64,000 nt of DNA from the NCBI RefSeq assembly GCF_018873765.1, contig NC_057916.1:24971001-25035000 (forward strand), written 5' to 3'. The notes below the pieces were generated by a model, which saw nothing but the letters and a program-made list of their open reading frames with translations, made no database searches and was not told where the DNA came from. The translations under genes and the position numbers were made by a program. Of this stretch, positions 26,768 through 38,708 are shown in pieces. This DNA comes from Telopea speciosissima (Eukaryota; Streptophyta; Magnoliopsida; Proteales; Proteaceae). The first letter of the stretch is position 1. Each line of letters opens with the position of its first letter.

Positions 26768-26907
26768 GCTGCTGCGGCCATAGCAGCACACTAATGAGGC
26801 ATGGTGCAATGATCGCCTTACCCTCGCTCGGGCAAGGCACTGGGTAGGGGTAAGGTGGTCATTGTGCCGCACCTTATCAAGGCACTGCTCTAATCGCTAC
26901 GAGCAGG
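26768..26907. mobile_element. Fold-back MITE, about 140 bp
   Basis: Left-arm blocks GCACACTAATGAGGC and GCAATGATCGCCTTACC pair with right-arm blocks GGTAAGGTGGTCATTGTGCC and CCTTATCAAGGCACTGC. One arm of the same element is found upstream of SDR1 beside the solo LTR. Confidence 0.7.
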
Positions 26908-26924
26908 CAAGCCATAGATGATCT

Positions 26925-29660
26925 GGATTGTCGAATTATCTACCTAAACATCTCTTAGGAGATTGTTCCGAACTTTGTATGCAAGCATTAATTGGGTAAT
27001 ATTTTTTTTAAAGTTTTGATAGGTACCGATTCTATGAGGGTGGGAGGGAAGATGAGTCTAGAACCCAGAGAGTTGAACCCAAAACCTCTTGATTATGGGT
27101 GTCAAAGTTGGAACCGATCAGGTAAACCGGTTCGAATCAAACTAAAAAAGTGGGGCTCGAATCGAGCCAAAGTCTTATTGGGCTGGTTTTGGTTTGGGGG
27201 ATTACAATCCCAAAACTGAACCAAGCCAAACCAAAAAACCAAAAAAAACCTGAAACCAAATCTAAACCGGTTAAAAAAACTGACCAAAACTAAAATCAAA
27301 CCGATCTACCCTGATAATAACCCGAAACCCATTAAAAATTATATTTTTTTAATACTTTTATATAAATGTGTATAATAAACCGAATCTAAATCGGGTCGAA
27401 AACAAACTTTTCTTATTGTCCTTTTTGTTTTTTTCATCTTTGAAAATCTTAAAAGTTTATTGACCATCCCATTTAATTTGTAAACTGTTTTAAATTGGAA
27501 CAAAGGTTTTTTTTTTGGTCTTTCCCGTTTTAACCAACAATGGATGGGACAACAATGAATAATTGCAGTTCCATTAAAAAGTAGATATTCCATCAAGATT
27601 ATTAAACGGCAATACCATTAAAAAGATGTTACAGTCTGATTTCTTCATAAAATCAAAGTTTCACCTCTCATTCTCCCCTGGTATTTTAAAAACCCGAATT
27701 ACCCCTCTTACACACCCTTCTTCTCCCGTATTACCCTTCTAGCAGCCCATCACCACCCCTACCTTGCCCTCTGCATCTCCACCACCCCCTAGCTCCCTGC
27801 CTCATCCCCCCATCATGGTTTTAGTAATTGGTATTAAAATTAATATCGGTACCATGCAATGTGAATCTTTTTTTTTTGGTAGGAATGCAATGTGAATCTG
27901 AGCCACATGATGTTTAGTTCCAAGATATAAATGTGCATCCTGCATCTGTTCTAGTCGGGCTTGGATTTTATTAATATTAGAATCATCTATATGTCATTAT
28001 CAAAAGCTACACATTTTTCAAGTAAGCAAGTGATATGACAAAATTTACCCTTGTTGAACACACGAAAATTGTGTTATACTAAAATGCCAAAAAAGAAGTA
28101 TGGTTATGAATTTTTTTTTTTCAACTAAACTTGGTTACCACAAGATTTTTCCTTAATTTATTATTATTTTTTTTAAAGAAAGACAAATGGGAGACAATAA
28201 GAGATCTCGACTCTAATACCATATTAGACGGTCAAGTAAGGGAGTCAATTGTGCACTAGAACCAGAAATCAGACCCTAAAAAACTAGAACCGACCCACCC
28301 AATAGCTTATTGGATCCGTTTTGGATCTATCAATAAGTTATTGGTCTCCCAACGGTTCTGGAAATAGTAGACCAATTAGGAATCAAAACTGGTGGAACCA
28401 GAATAAATCCACATCCTAACCCTACAATAAGTATAACTCTTAAGACTTAAGGTCATGAGAGCTAAGGTCAAGTCCTTTATTTTTTTTAGCTTTTCAATTT
28501 TGCCTGGTACCTCTTGTCTTATGGCTTATACACCATTTTACCACAGATTCAACGGTTAATTTAAAAGTCCTTTTGAGAATTTTAATTTAAGAACATGCCT
28601 TAAATTTTTTGGTAACAGAACATGCCTTAAATTAATCCTAATATGAAGGTGGTGTTGTTCCTACTTATTAATTGAATATAAAATTAGAGTTATTATGGAC
28701 TAGTTTCGTGATTTGAGATTAAAAAAAAAAAAGATGGTAGGTTGCATATCTTATGTGATTGAAATTAGTATCATATTGTTTATCAAAAATAAATTAGTGT
28801 CGTATAATAATATTATTGAATATATGTAGCATGTGGTCGGTTATTTATTTATTTATTTTAGACTGCTTGGAACCGATTAGGAACCAGAACCGGCCCACCC
28901 ATTAGTTAATGGTCCTAGATCTCAAGTTTGGAGCTGTTTAGTTTATTGGTCTGAATATGGTCTTGACTCCTTAGGGCTAGAACCAATAAGGAACTAGAGT
29001 AGTAGCTTAGAACCGAACTAATTGACATACTTAGCGTCAAACCATAGTTAGCAAAAACACGTTTAAAACGTCATTTTAAACATGTTCACATTTTTTACCG
29101 TTTTAAACGCGATTTTCCGTTTGTTTCTCAAACATACAAGAAAAGGGCAAACGCCAAGCATTCCCATTTTAAACGCGTTTAAAACATATTCTTTTTTGGC
29201 GTTTTTTAAGATCTTAAACTTGTTGAACAATAACTTTCTTAATTGACCATATCTCTCTCTATCGAACTTTGATTGACTTGATTCTTTCGTCGACGTAAAG
29301 CTAACTCGAAGAGCTAGCTATATTGCTCATGCTAACACCTTTAACACATGATCAATACACAAACTCTGAAATTGAGCTATAAACTGAAGCATCTGTTTAA
29401 AAGGGTTTCTAAAGCGATATATATATATATATATATGACTCACATCTCGAACGGAACATGCATAATTCTCGAAGTATTTGGTTGTGTTAATAATAATGAA
29501 CAACACCATAGTCAAGTCATATTGTTCAATCTTTCTTTGAAGCACTAGAAAAATTAAGATCAACAATTTGGATCTAAATACATAAAAACATGCCAAACGA
29601 TGGATTAACAACTCAACTAAGGTATACTTTATTTAAATCTTGGTACATAAAAAAAAACCA
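26925..29660. repeat. Segmental duplication, copy 2 (pairs with 18760-21680)
   Basis: Runs from ATTATCTACCTAAACATC to the SDR3 3' flank. It includes a truncated GGGTGTCAA hAT-like element (27092-27410) and the TTAGCAAAAACACG repeat (29042-29340). An (AT)n microsatellite lies at 29418-29436. No gene seen within. Confidence 0.85.
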
Positions 29661-29709
29661 CTAGCTAGTTTCTTTTATTTCAGGCCGGAACGAAAACAAG
29701 ATCAAATCT

Positions 29710-30698
29710 TTACTGAGGAGGCATACCGCGATGACTTGTAGGATTGGTAGTACTGAAACCCCCATCCACAACAAGATTAAGACCACTTACGTACTTAGAG
29801 TCATCGCTAGCTAAGTATAGAGCAGCCTGGGCAATGTCCTCTGCCTTAAGAGTTGCTCCTTTCAAGTTCCCAGCCTGTGAAAGAACCCCTTCAATCAAGT
29901 CGTCCTCTATATTCTCACCAAATCCCCTCTTTAACAATGGGGTTAAAAGTCCATAGGGAGAGATGCAGTTGACTCTGATCCCAAACTGTCCCAGTTCCAC
30001 ACATAAGTTCTTGGTTAACCCTACTATCGCGTGCTTTGATGCGATATAAGCATGTGGGATTTCACCTGCAATCACAGAAGCTACACTTGAAGTGAAGAGT
30101 ATGGTACCCTTCTTTTCTGGGATCATTACCCTAGCTGCGTGCTTGGCCCCCAAGAACCCACCATACACGTTCACACCCAATACTTTATTGAAATTGTCGC
30201 CGTCCGCCTCCACGATTGCCATGGTGAGGTTACCAGCGATGCCGGCGTTGTTGAACATTATGTCGAGCTTACCATACTTAGAGACTGCCGTGTCGACGGC
30301 ATTACGGACATCGTCTTCGTTGGTCACATCGCAATGGACGAAGGTGATGTCATCATTGGAGGCTCCCAGTTCTTGACAGAGGGAGTTGCCCAGATCATCT
30401 TGGACATCGGCTATAACGACCTTAGCACCGTGTTGAACGAACAACCTTGCCGTGCTCGCTCCAATTCCACTGGCTCCGCCGGTTATCACCGCTACCTTTC
30501 CTTCCAACCTTCACAAAGTTATAGAGGAGATTTACTGTAAATATCACTAATTAAAACTGATAGATAGATGTAATTGGGTTCTCTAATTAATTAATTAGGA
30601 ATTAAAAAGGTTTTTAGACCTGGTTTGGATTCTGATGTACGTCTAATCCAGAATGGATTTAATTACCTTTTGGCTGTGAGAGCACTACTTCCTTCCAT
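29710..30698 (-). CDS. SDR3: secoisolariciresinol-dehydrogenase-like SDR
   Basis: Third SDR of the first subtype. Exon 1 is 30667-30698 (32 nt, MEGSSALTAK plus AG); exon 2 is 29710-30508; the 158-bp intron runs GTAATT to GAAG, an acceptor with a weak pyrimidine tract. Joined length is 276 residues. [23 protein letters not shown], a serine in FTSSVASV and Tyr/Lys in YIASK are all present. It is more diverged from SDR1 and SDR2 than they are from each other (for example IAGNLTMAIVEA after NNAG and GGFSTTNP at the C-terminus). The frame is intact and it is probably functional. Confidence 0.9.
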
Positions 30699-30699
30699 C

Positions 30700-30727
30700 G
30701 TTCTTCGTTCTTCGTTCTTCGTTCTTC
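30700..30727. repeat. Heptamer microsatellite in the SDR3 leader
   Basis: Four exact copies of GTTCTTC (GAAGAAC in the sense of the gene), ending two bases before the start codon. Confidence 0.85.
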
Positions 30728-30775
30728 GCCTAGCAGTGCTGTTTCAATGAAGTATTTGGTGCCACAGCTTATCAC

Positions 30776-30782
30776 TTATATA
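30776..30782 (-). promoter_or_regulatory. TATA box of SDR3
   Basis: TATATAA on the minus strand, 78 bases upstream of the start codon. Confidence 0.55.
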
Positions 30783-30799
30783 CTCGAGAGTCCAAGGAC

Positions 30800-31780
30800 T
30801 GAAATAATAAACCGATTGGCCAAAATAAAAAAATTAATTACTTAACACTGATTGGTTATTTCCTTTCAAGTTCGATTTCTCTGTATATACCAGCAGATGA
30901 ACGTACATATGAGAACCAATCACTTATGCTATATTTGACCATTTCCAAGAGGAGGGGTTTTATGAAAATAAAATTAAAATATGATTGACTTGAGATGTTT
31001 CTTGTTTAAGACAAAAAAAAAAAACCCATAAAAAGTAAGATTGCTCACGTTGCTACGTGGTTACAAGTCTATTAAACGTGTGGCTGATGGATCATGGATG
31101 TGTAAGTGTTGTGTTTTTTAAAGAGAAGATGAGTAAGTGTTGCTTGAACTATTTGAATTCCTTCTTGTTTTTCTACTACTTACGTACCAATAATACTGGA
31201 CAGTGGACGCCCACCTACTTAGTTTTGATTATTTTCTATACCATGCATGGTTGGTGATCTGACCCTCAAGCGAACAAGCCCAGTTGAACAAAGAAAAGTA
31301 GGCCAAGACAAGCTCCACGCTCAAGCTCTATCTCCTTCCTTCCCCCTTTTAGCTCTTAGGTAAGTAAGCTCCTTGCTCTTTCTCCGGAAGCTAATCCACC
31401 CCAATACAACCTGTCTGGCCTTTCACAAATCTTGCCTTTCTACCTTCCCGTTCCTTTCAGCGTCGACCTTTCAAACAGTCATTTGACTTGCAGTCCAATT
31501 CCACGGTGTTCGATCGAATCGGATTGGGATTAGATCGGGATCATTTAAACTCGGACAAATATAACTCTTTTGTCCCTATTTTCTTATAAAAAAAACTAAT
31601 TTTTTTTTAAATATTTTTACCCCTGTTTGTACAGTTGGATCAGATCGATATCGGGATTGTTTTTTGTCAATATCAATCCAATCTGACCAAAATCGGCCGA
31701 TTCGATCCACATACGCATGGATGATGTGACATGAGAAATTCTAGAAAGCGTGTAGGCATGGGAACTCTCTGCCATTTTAT
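30800..31780. other. Spacer upstream of SDR3
   Basis: AT-rich. The stretch 31500-31700 is rich in words like GATCGGGATC, as in other degenerate repeats of the window (52070, 57300, 58950). No gene recognised. Confidence 0.4.
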
Positions 31781-31782
31781 TG

Positions 31783-32613
31783 AAACAAAGCCTTAGCCGA
31801 GGTATAAGAGTTGGAAGATTAACGTTAGCTTGTGCATGTAAGACTGGTTCCTACAGGAATAATCCCTACGGGGCTGGCTGGAGGATATTTTCTTGCTTAA
31901 TCTAAACAAAGCCCTAGCGGCGGTATAAGACAATAAGAGTTGGAAAATTAACTTTAGCTTCTCCGTGTAAGGCTGGTCCCTACGGGGCCTAGTTAGAGGA
32001 TAGATTTTTTGCTTAATTTAAACAAAGCCCTAGCGGAGGTATAAGATAATAAGAGTTGGAAGATTAACGTTAACTTGTCCATGTAAGGCTGGTCCCTACA
32101 GGAATGGTCCCTACGGGGGTCTGTCTGGAGGATATATTCTTTCTTAATCTAAACAAAGCCCTAGTGGAGGTATAAGATACTAGGAGTTGGAAAATTAACG
32201 TTAGGATGTCCATGTAACGCTGGTCCTTACATGAATGGTCCCTATGGGGCCTGGCTGGAGGATATATTCTTGTTTAATTTATACAAAGCCTTAGCAGAGG
32301 TGTAAGAGTTGGAAGATTATCGTTAGCTTGTCCATGTAAGATTGGTCCCTACAGGGCCTGGCAAGGATATTCTTGCTTAATCTAAACAAAGCCTTGGCGA
32401 AGGTATAAGAGTTGAAAGATTAACATTAGTTTGTCCATGTAAGGTTGGTCCCTACGGGGCTTGGCTGAAGGATATATTCTTGCTTAATCTAAAAAAAAAA
32501 AAAGCCTTAGCAGAAGTATAGGAGTTGGAAGATTAACATTAGCTTGTCAAGGATCGTCCCTACAAGAATGGTCCCTACGTGACCTGGCTGGAGGATATAT
32601 TCTTGCTTAATCT
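31783..32613. repeat. Minisatellite, seven units of 105-131 bp
   Basis: Units begin ACAAAGCCCTAGCGGAGG (near 31785, 31907, 32021, 32152, 32283, 32387 and 32503). They continue through GAGTTGGAAGATTAACGTTA, CATGTAAGGCTGGTCCCTAC and GGCTGGAGGATATATTCTTG. Length varies by loss of one of two GGTCCCTAC repeats. Confidence 0.92.
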
Positions 32614-32735
32614 TCGGTATCTTTGTTTTGTATATGGTTTCAAGAGTTTATAATCGAATCGGTGAATCGGTGGATGCGGATAAGAATCTTCTAGAATCGA
32701 TTCAAACGATTCAGCAGAAACCCAACACTTCTATG

Positions 32736-33005
32736 TAGGGCTGTAAACGAATCGGATTCGGCTCGGATAGTGCTATCTCCGCATCCGCATCCGATTAGCT
32801 ATCGGACAGATTCGGATAGTGCTAAACGGATACGGGCACAGATACGGATCGGATATTTTATCCGTTTATATGTAAATATAGCTTTTCGGATGGCTATAGC
32901 CTATCCGCATCCGCATCCATTTAGCTTTCGAACGGATCCGGATAGTGCTAAACGGATGAGGACACAGATACGGAAACGGATTTTGGCTATTCATTTACAC
33001 CCCTA
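32736..33005. mobile_element. hAT-type MITE, 270 bp, 8-bp target duplication
   Basis: Starts TAGGGCTGTAAACG and ends ATTTACACCCCTA. Flanked by perfect direct repeats CTTCTATG at 32728-32735 and 33006-33013. The interior has alternating GGATACGG and CGCATCCGCATCC words that can fold back. Confidence 0.88.
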
Positions 33006-33106
33006 CTTCTATGTTGCCACTTGCCCATTGATTCTGATTGACTAGACAATTCCAGCTCCTCCCAGCCGATTCCCTTTTTTTTTTAAAGGATTTGACTCTT
33101 TTTAGC

Positions 33107-33146
<40 letters not shown>

Positions 33147-33234
33147 TGGGGGGTGAAATAACAGCTGACCATGTCTGATGATTCTTTTAAAAAGAAAAAA
33201 CTTTTGGACAAACAAAATGGAAACTACTTAAATG

Positions 33235-33320
33235 TACGAGAATGGGTTCCAATCATCCAGATGGCATCCACTATGTGTGGGACATGGATGCCATCTAGAT
33301 GGTTGGAACTCATTCTCGTA
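33235..33320. mobile_element. Fold-back element, 86 bp
   Basis: TACGAGAATGGGTTCCAATC pairs with the right arm GGTTGGAACTCATTCTCGTA. The inner CAGATGGCATCCA pairs with TGGATGCCATCTA. Confidence 0.8.
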
Positions 33321-33377
33321 CGAGAATGTGAATCCAACTTGTAAAAGCAAGGCTGCACATTGTCACCTGTCTAAACG

Positions 33378-34307
33378 TAAAGGTGTCAAAACCTAGCCTA
33401 AACCATTAAGATCGATTGAAAAAATCCGGATCAAACCGAAACGATCCTTATTGGATTGGTTTTGGACTAGGGTAGGACAGGACCGACCGATAACAAACTG
33501 AAAACCGAACCAAATGAAATTGATTAAAAAAAAAAAAATCATTAAGTATAAGGTTATGAATTTGAATTGATTATCCATTGATTTCAATATTAGTGAGCAA
33601 ATTTCTAGTTGTAAGGGGAATTATTACAAATCAATGAGTGATTATGAAAAAAAGGAAATTGATTTGTAATCATGTTTCTTCCATTGATCTCCTTGTTTAC
33701 TATACAAAATTAGTTGGTTATCAAATAAATAATTTGATAGTGGGGTTCATTTTGTGATTTCAATATTAATTATCTTCTCAGTGACTATTATTGATTTCAA
33801 TTTTAATTATCTTCCCCTTACAATTTATTTACCATACAACACATGATTTAATTTTTCATTTCTCTCATTAGTTAATTAATTGAAGACTAGAATATCGGTC
33901 ACCTCCCAAAACCAATGGATAAATTATATGGGGAAGAATGGAAGATAATTAATATTCAAATCAATGGATAAATAGAGTTCGTAGAGAAATCATTATTACA
34001 AATCAATTTTCTTATTGTTAGTTGTATTATTTGTTTTGACTTGGGAAGGTGAATTGAATTGTTTTTATCGAATCTTTCCTCACTACAAATTATGAATTTA
34101 AGATTTAATTGTGGCTCAAACCTGAAAATAAACAGATCTAAACCGGTATTATCCCAATATTAAAAAATCGAAACCGCACCGGATCGAAAACAAAACCGAC
34201 CAAAAACCGAAGTTTCTTAACGATTTATTTTTGGTCTCACCATTCCGAGACCGAAACTGATTCAGCCCGGACCAAAACCGAGCCGAACCAACCGTTTGAC
34301 ACCCCTA
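33378..34307. mobile_element. hAT-type non-autonomous element, 930 bp
   Basis: Starts TAAAGGTGTCAAA and ends TTTGACACCCCTA. Flanked by TCTAAACG (33370-33377) and TCTGAACG (34308-34315), an 8-bp target duplication with one change. The ends are rich in AACCGAACC words. No transposase is seen. Confidence 0.82.
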
Positions 34308-34533
34308 TCTGAACGTGTTGCTGATATTAATATTAATGGCCAACATCCTTTTATTGGTTAATAATATTAGAAATAATTTATTATTCCTCTGTGTCCATGG
34401 AATCTCACATGCTTGACTCGAAATAGTGAAGAGAAAGGAGGCCTCTAGGAATGGATTTACTAATCGGTATTAGATATGATATCAGTTGCGATAAATATCG
34501 ATCTGATACTAATCTGAATCGACCTATATTAGG

Positions 34534-35060
34534 GGTGTCAATTCCAGGCCCAGCCTAGCAGACCTGATCAAGCCCGCCCGGTTAAAGACCTCAACAAGTC
34601 CATGATACTACGTCCCATCACCAACAACTCTTCGATCTTCTCAAGGTTTCTAAGATTCAATAGAACCAAATCTAGGCAATGGATGACACATGGGGTCCAA
34701 AATAAGTGATGATGTCTTTGCTCCAATTCCTCCACGCTACTTGGTAGGTAGGTTCATTATCCATGACTATCTTGGCAACATGCTCCTCTCGAATGTCTCG
34801 GACGATCAAAGTCATTTGTACGAGTAAGAAATCATTCGTCTTCTAATCTCCCGAGGCATCAATGGACTTGTAGAATATCATATTTTCATTGCAGTACATC
34901 ATAGAGTTGATGATTTGGTTGTCAAAGTCCACCCATCGCACAAAATGGTTACCTTCCTCATCCAGTCTAGCCAAGGTACACTCATAAGAGTTTTCTCTAT
35001 AACACTAGCAGACAGCTGAAACGATCAAACCACCCCCCCCACCACCACCACCACCAATAC
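34534..35060 (-). pseudogene. Decayed hAT transposase (DUF659 region)
   Basis: Read on the minus strand from about 35030 to 34590, the pieces MMYCNENMIFYKSIDASG, REEHVAKIVMDNEPTY and YFGPHVSSIA resemble the DUF659 segment of plant hAT transposases (KSVDAS, VVQVVTDNASNY, CAAHCID). Several stops interrupt it. A TAGGGGTGTCAATTCC hAT end lies at 34533. A CCACC repeat runs at 35029-35056. Confidence 0.6.
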
Positions 35061-35199
35061 CTAGTCCCATAGACTTAGACGGCTCAACACCGATGACCAT
35101 GGATCTCCGTCTCACCTCATCGGACTCAAAAGTTGATATGTTGGCCCATGAACTATTGAAGGAGTAGGACGTACAAGAAACTTGTAAGCAGTTTGAAAG

Positions 35200-36405
35200 G
35201 ACAAATAAAAAAAAAATTTATTGACTTGTTAAATCCGATCAACCGATTTCAATTTAGTCAAAATCCACAAGAATCATCTAGAATCAACCTAAACCTTAGA
35301 AACTACTAATAGTTTACTCCCAAACCCTAAGCCCCATCAAATGTAGCTCAACCAAGGTCACAACTCATAACCACTTGAAAATTTGAAAATCCTATGTCTC
35401 AAATACCTAATTTTTAAAAAGTAATCTAATAACATTGAAATCAGGTCAATCGGAGTTCTAGGAGAAAGATTTTGTTTCAACGATCACTATTGATCAACAA
35501 GAAAATTGTGATGGAAACCTAAAAAAATTTAAATTCCCAAGTCTCAACCACAAAATTTTGAAAGAGGGATCATATGACATTAAAATCAGGTAAATCTGAA
35601 TTCCACAAGAAAATATTTTATTTCAACCGTCATCATTGGCAGATAAGAAATTTCTGATGAGAACTTGGACATTTGAAAATTCCTAGGTATCGATTAGGTA
35701 ATTTGAAAAGGGGATTCGATGAAAATGAAATCAGGTCAGTCAGGTTCCACGAGAAAAGATTTTGTTTCATGGGCCATCATTGATCGACCTAGAAATTTGA
35801 AAACTCCTAAGTTTCAACCATCCAACGTTGAAAAGGGGATCCAATGACATCAAAATCAAATCAATCGAAGTTCTATCGGAAAAGATTCTATTTTGATGAC
35901 CATCATTTGCTAGTAAGAAATTAGTGATGGAAATCTAGAAACTTGAAAATTCCAACGTCTCAACCACCTAATTTTGACAAGGGGGATACAATGACATTGA
36001 AATCAGGGAAATTCCACTAGAAAATATTTTGTCTCAAAGGTCACCATTTACCGATAAAAATTGTGATGGAAACTTTTTGTTTTTGGTAAACAAGTCTTTA
36101 TTGAATAGAAGACATACAAAAGCTCATGGAGGAAGTGAGAAACACAATTCACTCAACTATGGAGTGGTTAGGGGTCATTCAGTCGTGCATGTTACTGACA
36201 AAGTCCTCCTTGCCAAGAAGTCAGCAAAGCTATTAATCTCCCGTGAAATACAAACAAAATTACAAGAAACAAAGGATGAACAAAGATGGATAATGTCATC
36301 CACTAAAAACTCGAAAATTTCTAGATCGCAACAGGGGCATTTGATGACATAGAAATCAGGAAAATCGGAGTTCCACTTAATCTTGAAGTGGCACATGGGC
36401 AGCAT
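35200..36405. repeat. Degenerate minisatellite, about 130-bp units
   Basis: Repeating order: ACATTGAAATCAGGTCAATC, GTTCCACGAGAAAAGATTTTG, ATTGATCGAC..AGAAAT, TTGAAAATTCCTAAGTCTCAACC. At least six units can be followed from about 35340 to 36400, with a LINE tail inserted in the last. Confidence 0.8.
36075..36310 (-). mobile_element. Truncated LINE 3' end inserted in the minisatellite
   Basis: On the minus strand one frame reads DDIIHLCSSFVSCNFVCISR then EINSFADFLARR, the C-terminal end of an RVT_3 RNase H domain. It is followed by a short 3' tail whose complement is TTTTTGGTAAACAAGTCTTTATTGAA. The same tail motif occurs at 15938. The element is heavily 5'-truncated. Confidence 0.7.
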
Positions 36406-36930
36406 ACTTGCATAACACGATTTAATTAATGTTTTTTTCTCTCACATGTTTAATAAGGTTTACAATGTCCACATTACTTCCATTGGTTTTTCTTTCAATT
36501 TTAAATCTACATTTCCTAACTACATATTACATACTTAATAGTGTTATGTTAAGACCTGTAATACTTGTTACATAATTAATTGACTACATATTACATAGCT
36601 AGGCTAAATTGACATGCAGACAGAGAATGAAATCAATGAGCAACAAAATTGGAATTGAGGGTTACCACTGTGAAAATATTGGATTTTTCATCCAATCCTT
36701 AAAAGGAAAAATAATATCTTCTATTCTTCCTTTTGAGAAAGAAGGAACAGATTGAGAGTCACCACCTATATTAGGGCCTAGGACCCATGATTATATATCT
36801 CCAATGGAGACTGCTTAAGCCTTAAGACATGAGAATTTGTATCCAATAGCTCGTGGACCAGGAAAGTGTGAGATACTTTGGTCTATCCAGTTAAACCGAT
36901 CTTTTTAGTTATTTGACATTTTTTAGGATC
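36406..36930. other. Spacer, nothing recognised
   Basis: AT-rich non-coding sequence between the minisatellite and a fold-back element. Confidence 0.4.
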
Positions 36931-36934
36931 AGGA

Positions 36935-37056
36935 TCCTCTGCAGTACCGGCGGGGCGACGGTGCACATCCGACGGCACAGTAGATGCCACGTGGCACACA
37001 TGGCCTCTGTTGTGCCGCCAGATGTGCACCGCCGCACCACCGGGTACTGCAAAAGA
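36935..37056. mobile_element. Fold-back MITE, about 120 bp
   Basis: GCAGTACCGGCGGGGCGACG on the left pairs with CGCCGCACCACCGGGTACTGC-type sequence on the right, and GGTGCACATC with GATGTGCACC. Composition and centre resemble the elements at 22105 and 49787. Confidence 0.75.
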
Positions 37057-37289
37057 TTTTAATTCTATTTTTTATAAGATAGTAAATTTTCAAACTTAAA
37101 CATATCACATCATTACATAAACATGAAACTAAACATGATTATATGCTAACTAAAAAGATATGAAATTAGCTGGAGAAGGGAATGAAAACACCTCCATATC
37201 CGGCTAAAAAAACAAGTAAGTAAACCACAAAAATTCCACACAAAAGTAAAATTAAACCAATAATATTAACCCTAAACATCTACTGGAAT

Positions 37290-38201
37290 TAGGGGTGCAA
37301 GTTTGGCCCTATTGACCCAAACCCGCCCTAGCCCGCCCTGAGCCCGAACAGGACCTGCTAAAGATTTCTAGCCTTGAGGACGGGTTAGGGTCAGAAATGC
37401 CTGGCCCTGAGTCAGGGTCGGGTCGGGTCCAGGTTGAGGCCTCAGGCTCAACCCGACCCTAATTTTGGCCTTGATTTTTTGCCCTGGTTTTTTTAACCTA
37501 ATTTTTTTACCCTAATTTTGACCCTGAACTTGGCCCTGATCTTGACCCTGATTTTGACCCTGATCTTTGCCCTGATGATGACCCTGATCTCGACCTTGAT
37601 CTAGACCCTGATTTTGAACCTGATTGTGTATAATGATAATATGATATTATATTATATAAGAAATTATTAATGTAACAACTAACAAAGGGTTCATAAATTA
37701 GACTTTTAAGTACATTATATATATTATATAATCTATAATCAGGATTGGGAAGGATTAATGTGTAAATTCATTGAACAAATAAAAGGCTGAGAGAGTGAGT
37801 GAATGAGAGAGTTTTTCTATACCAGTTAACAGGTAATGCATGTTGTTATTTGATAATAAAAAATATATAACTTTATATCATAAAATGAGAGAGTGTTACC
37901 TGCTTGTGTGAAAGCATGCGTGGTTATGGCTTATAGATATAGTCTGTTTGCACTCTATACAATGAAAGCATATAGTCTATCTGGGTCAGGGTCAGGGTTA
38001 GGGTCAAGGTCAAGGCCAGGACCAGGGCCAGGGTCAGGGCCAATCAAGGCCAATCAAGGATGGTTTGGGCTAGGCCTGGCCCGTCAGGGTCAGGGTCAGG
38101 GTTTTTAGGCCCTAAGTCAGGGTCAGGGCGGCTCTGGGCCTAGCTAAGGGGACTCAGGGTTGGGCTAGGGTTTTAAAAAGCCCGACCCTGTTGCAGCCCT
38201 A
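37290..38201. mobile_element. hAT-type element, 912 bp, with GACCCTGA palindromic arms
   Basis: Starts TAGGGGTGCAAG and ends CTGTTGCAGCCCTA. Flanked by perfect 8-bp direct repeats ACTGGAAT at 37282-37289 and 38202-38209. The left interior is a run of GACCCTGAT words (37440-37625), and the right interior is the complementary run of CAGGGTCAGGGT (37985-38130). The element can therefore fold into a long imperfect hairpin. No protein is encoded. Confidence 0.9.
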
Positions 38202-38209
38202 ACTGGAAT

Positions 38210-38700
38210 CATCCTTAATAAAATCATCCAAGAAGAAAATATATATGAACATGGATTAAAATAAACCAAAAAACATGATGCAATTAGTCCTAACCCTAAT
38301 GCAATTTAAAATACATGATATGGTTAAAGAAAATATAGAAATTGACATTAAATGATAGAAAAAATATGAGATTTTAAGGATGAGTTGAAAGGGTTTAAAT
38401 CAAATAAGATGGAATTAAAAAATATCATAAAATATAGAAAGAGAAACCATAAGCAAATTAATGGTATGAAAACCTTGACTTAAATAGCAAAACTGCAAAA
38501 AAAAATAGGAGTTCATCAAAAGTAATCAAACTAGGATCACATTTAATTTTTTTTTTAATATTGAAGATTAAAAAGGAGGCAAACAAGCCTAAAGACCAAT
38601 CTGACCACACTTATTTCCCTTCAAACTTATTGTTAATAGTATGGTAAAATTTATATATCTTTGATCTCTCTCTGCTTCCGAAATGTGCCGATCTAGTTGA
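38210..38700. other. Spacer downstream of SDR4
   Basis: AT-rich sequence with no recognised feature. Confidence 0.4.
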
Positions 38701-38708
38701 GTTGATCC

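Noticed and set aside
34987-35060. CRISPR-like or direct-repeat array
   Set aside because: Only a CCACC microsatellite in a eukaryotic genome.
36175-36405. Possible host gene with an RNase H-like C-terminus
   Set aside because: Sequence ends in a LINE-type tail and interrupts a minisatellite, so it is a LINE remnant.
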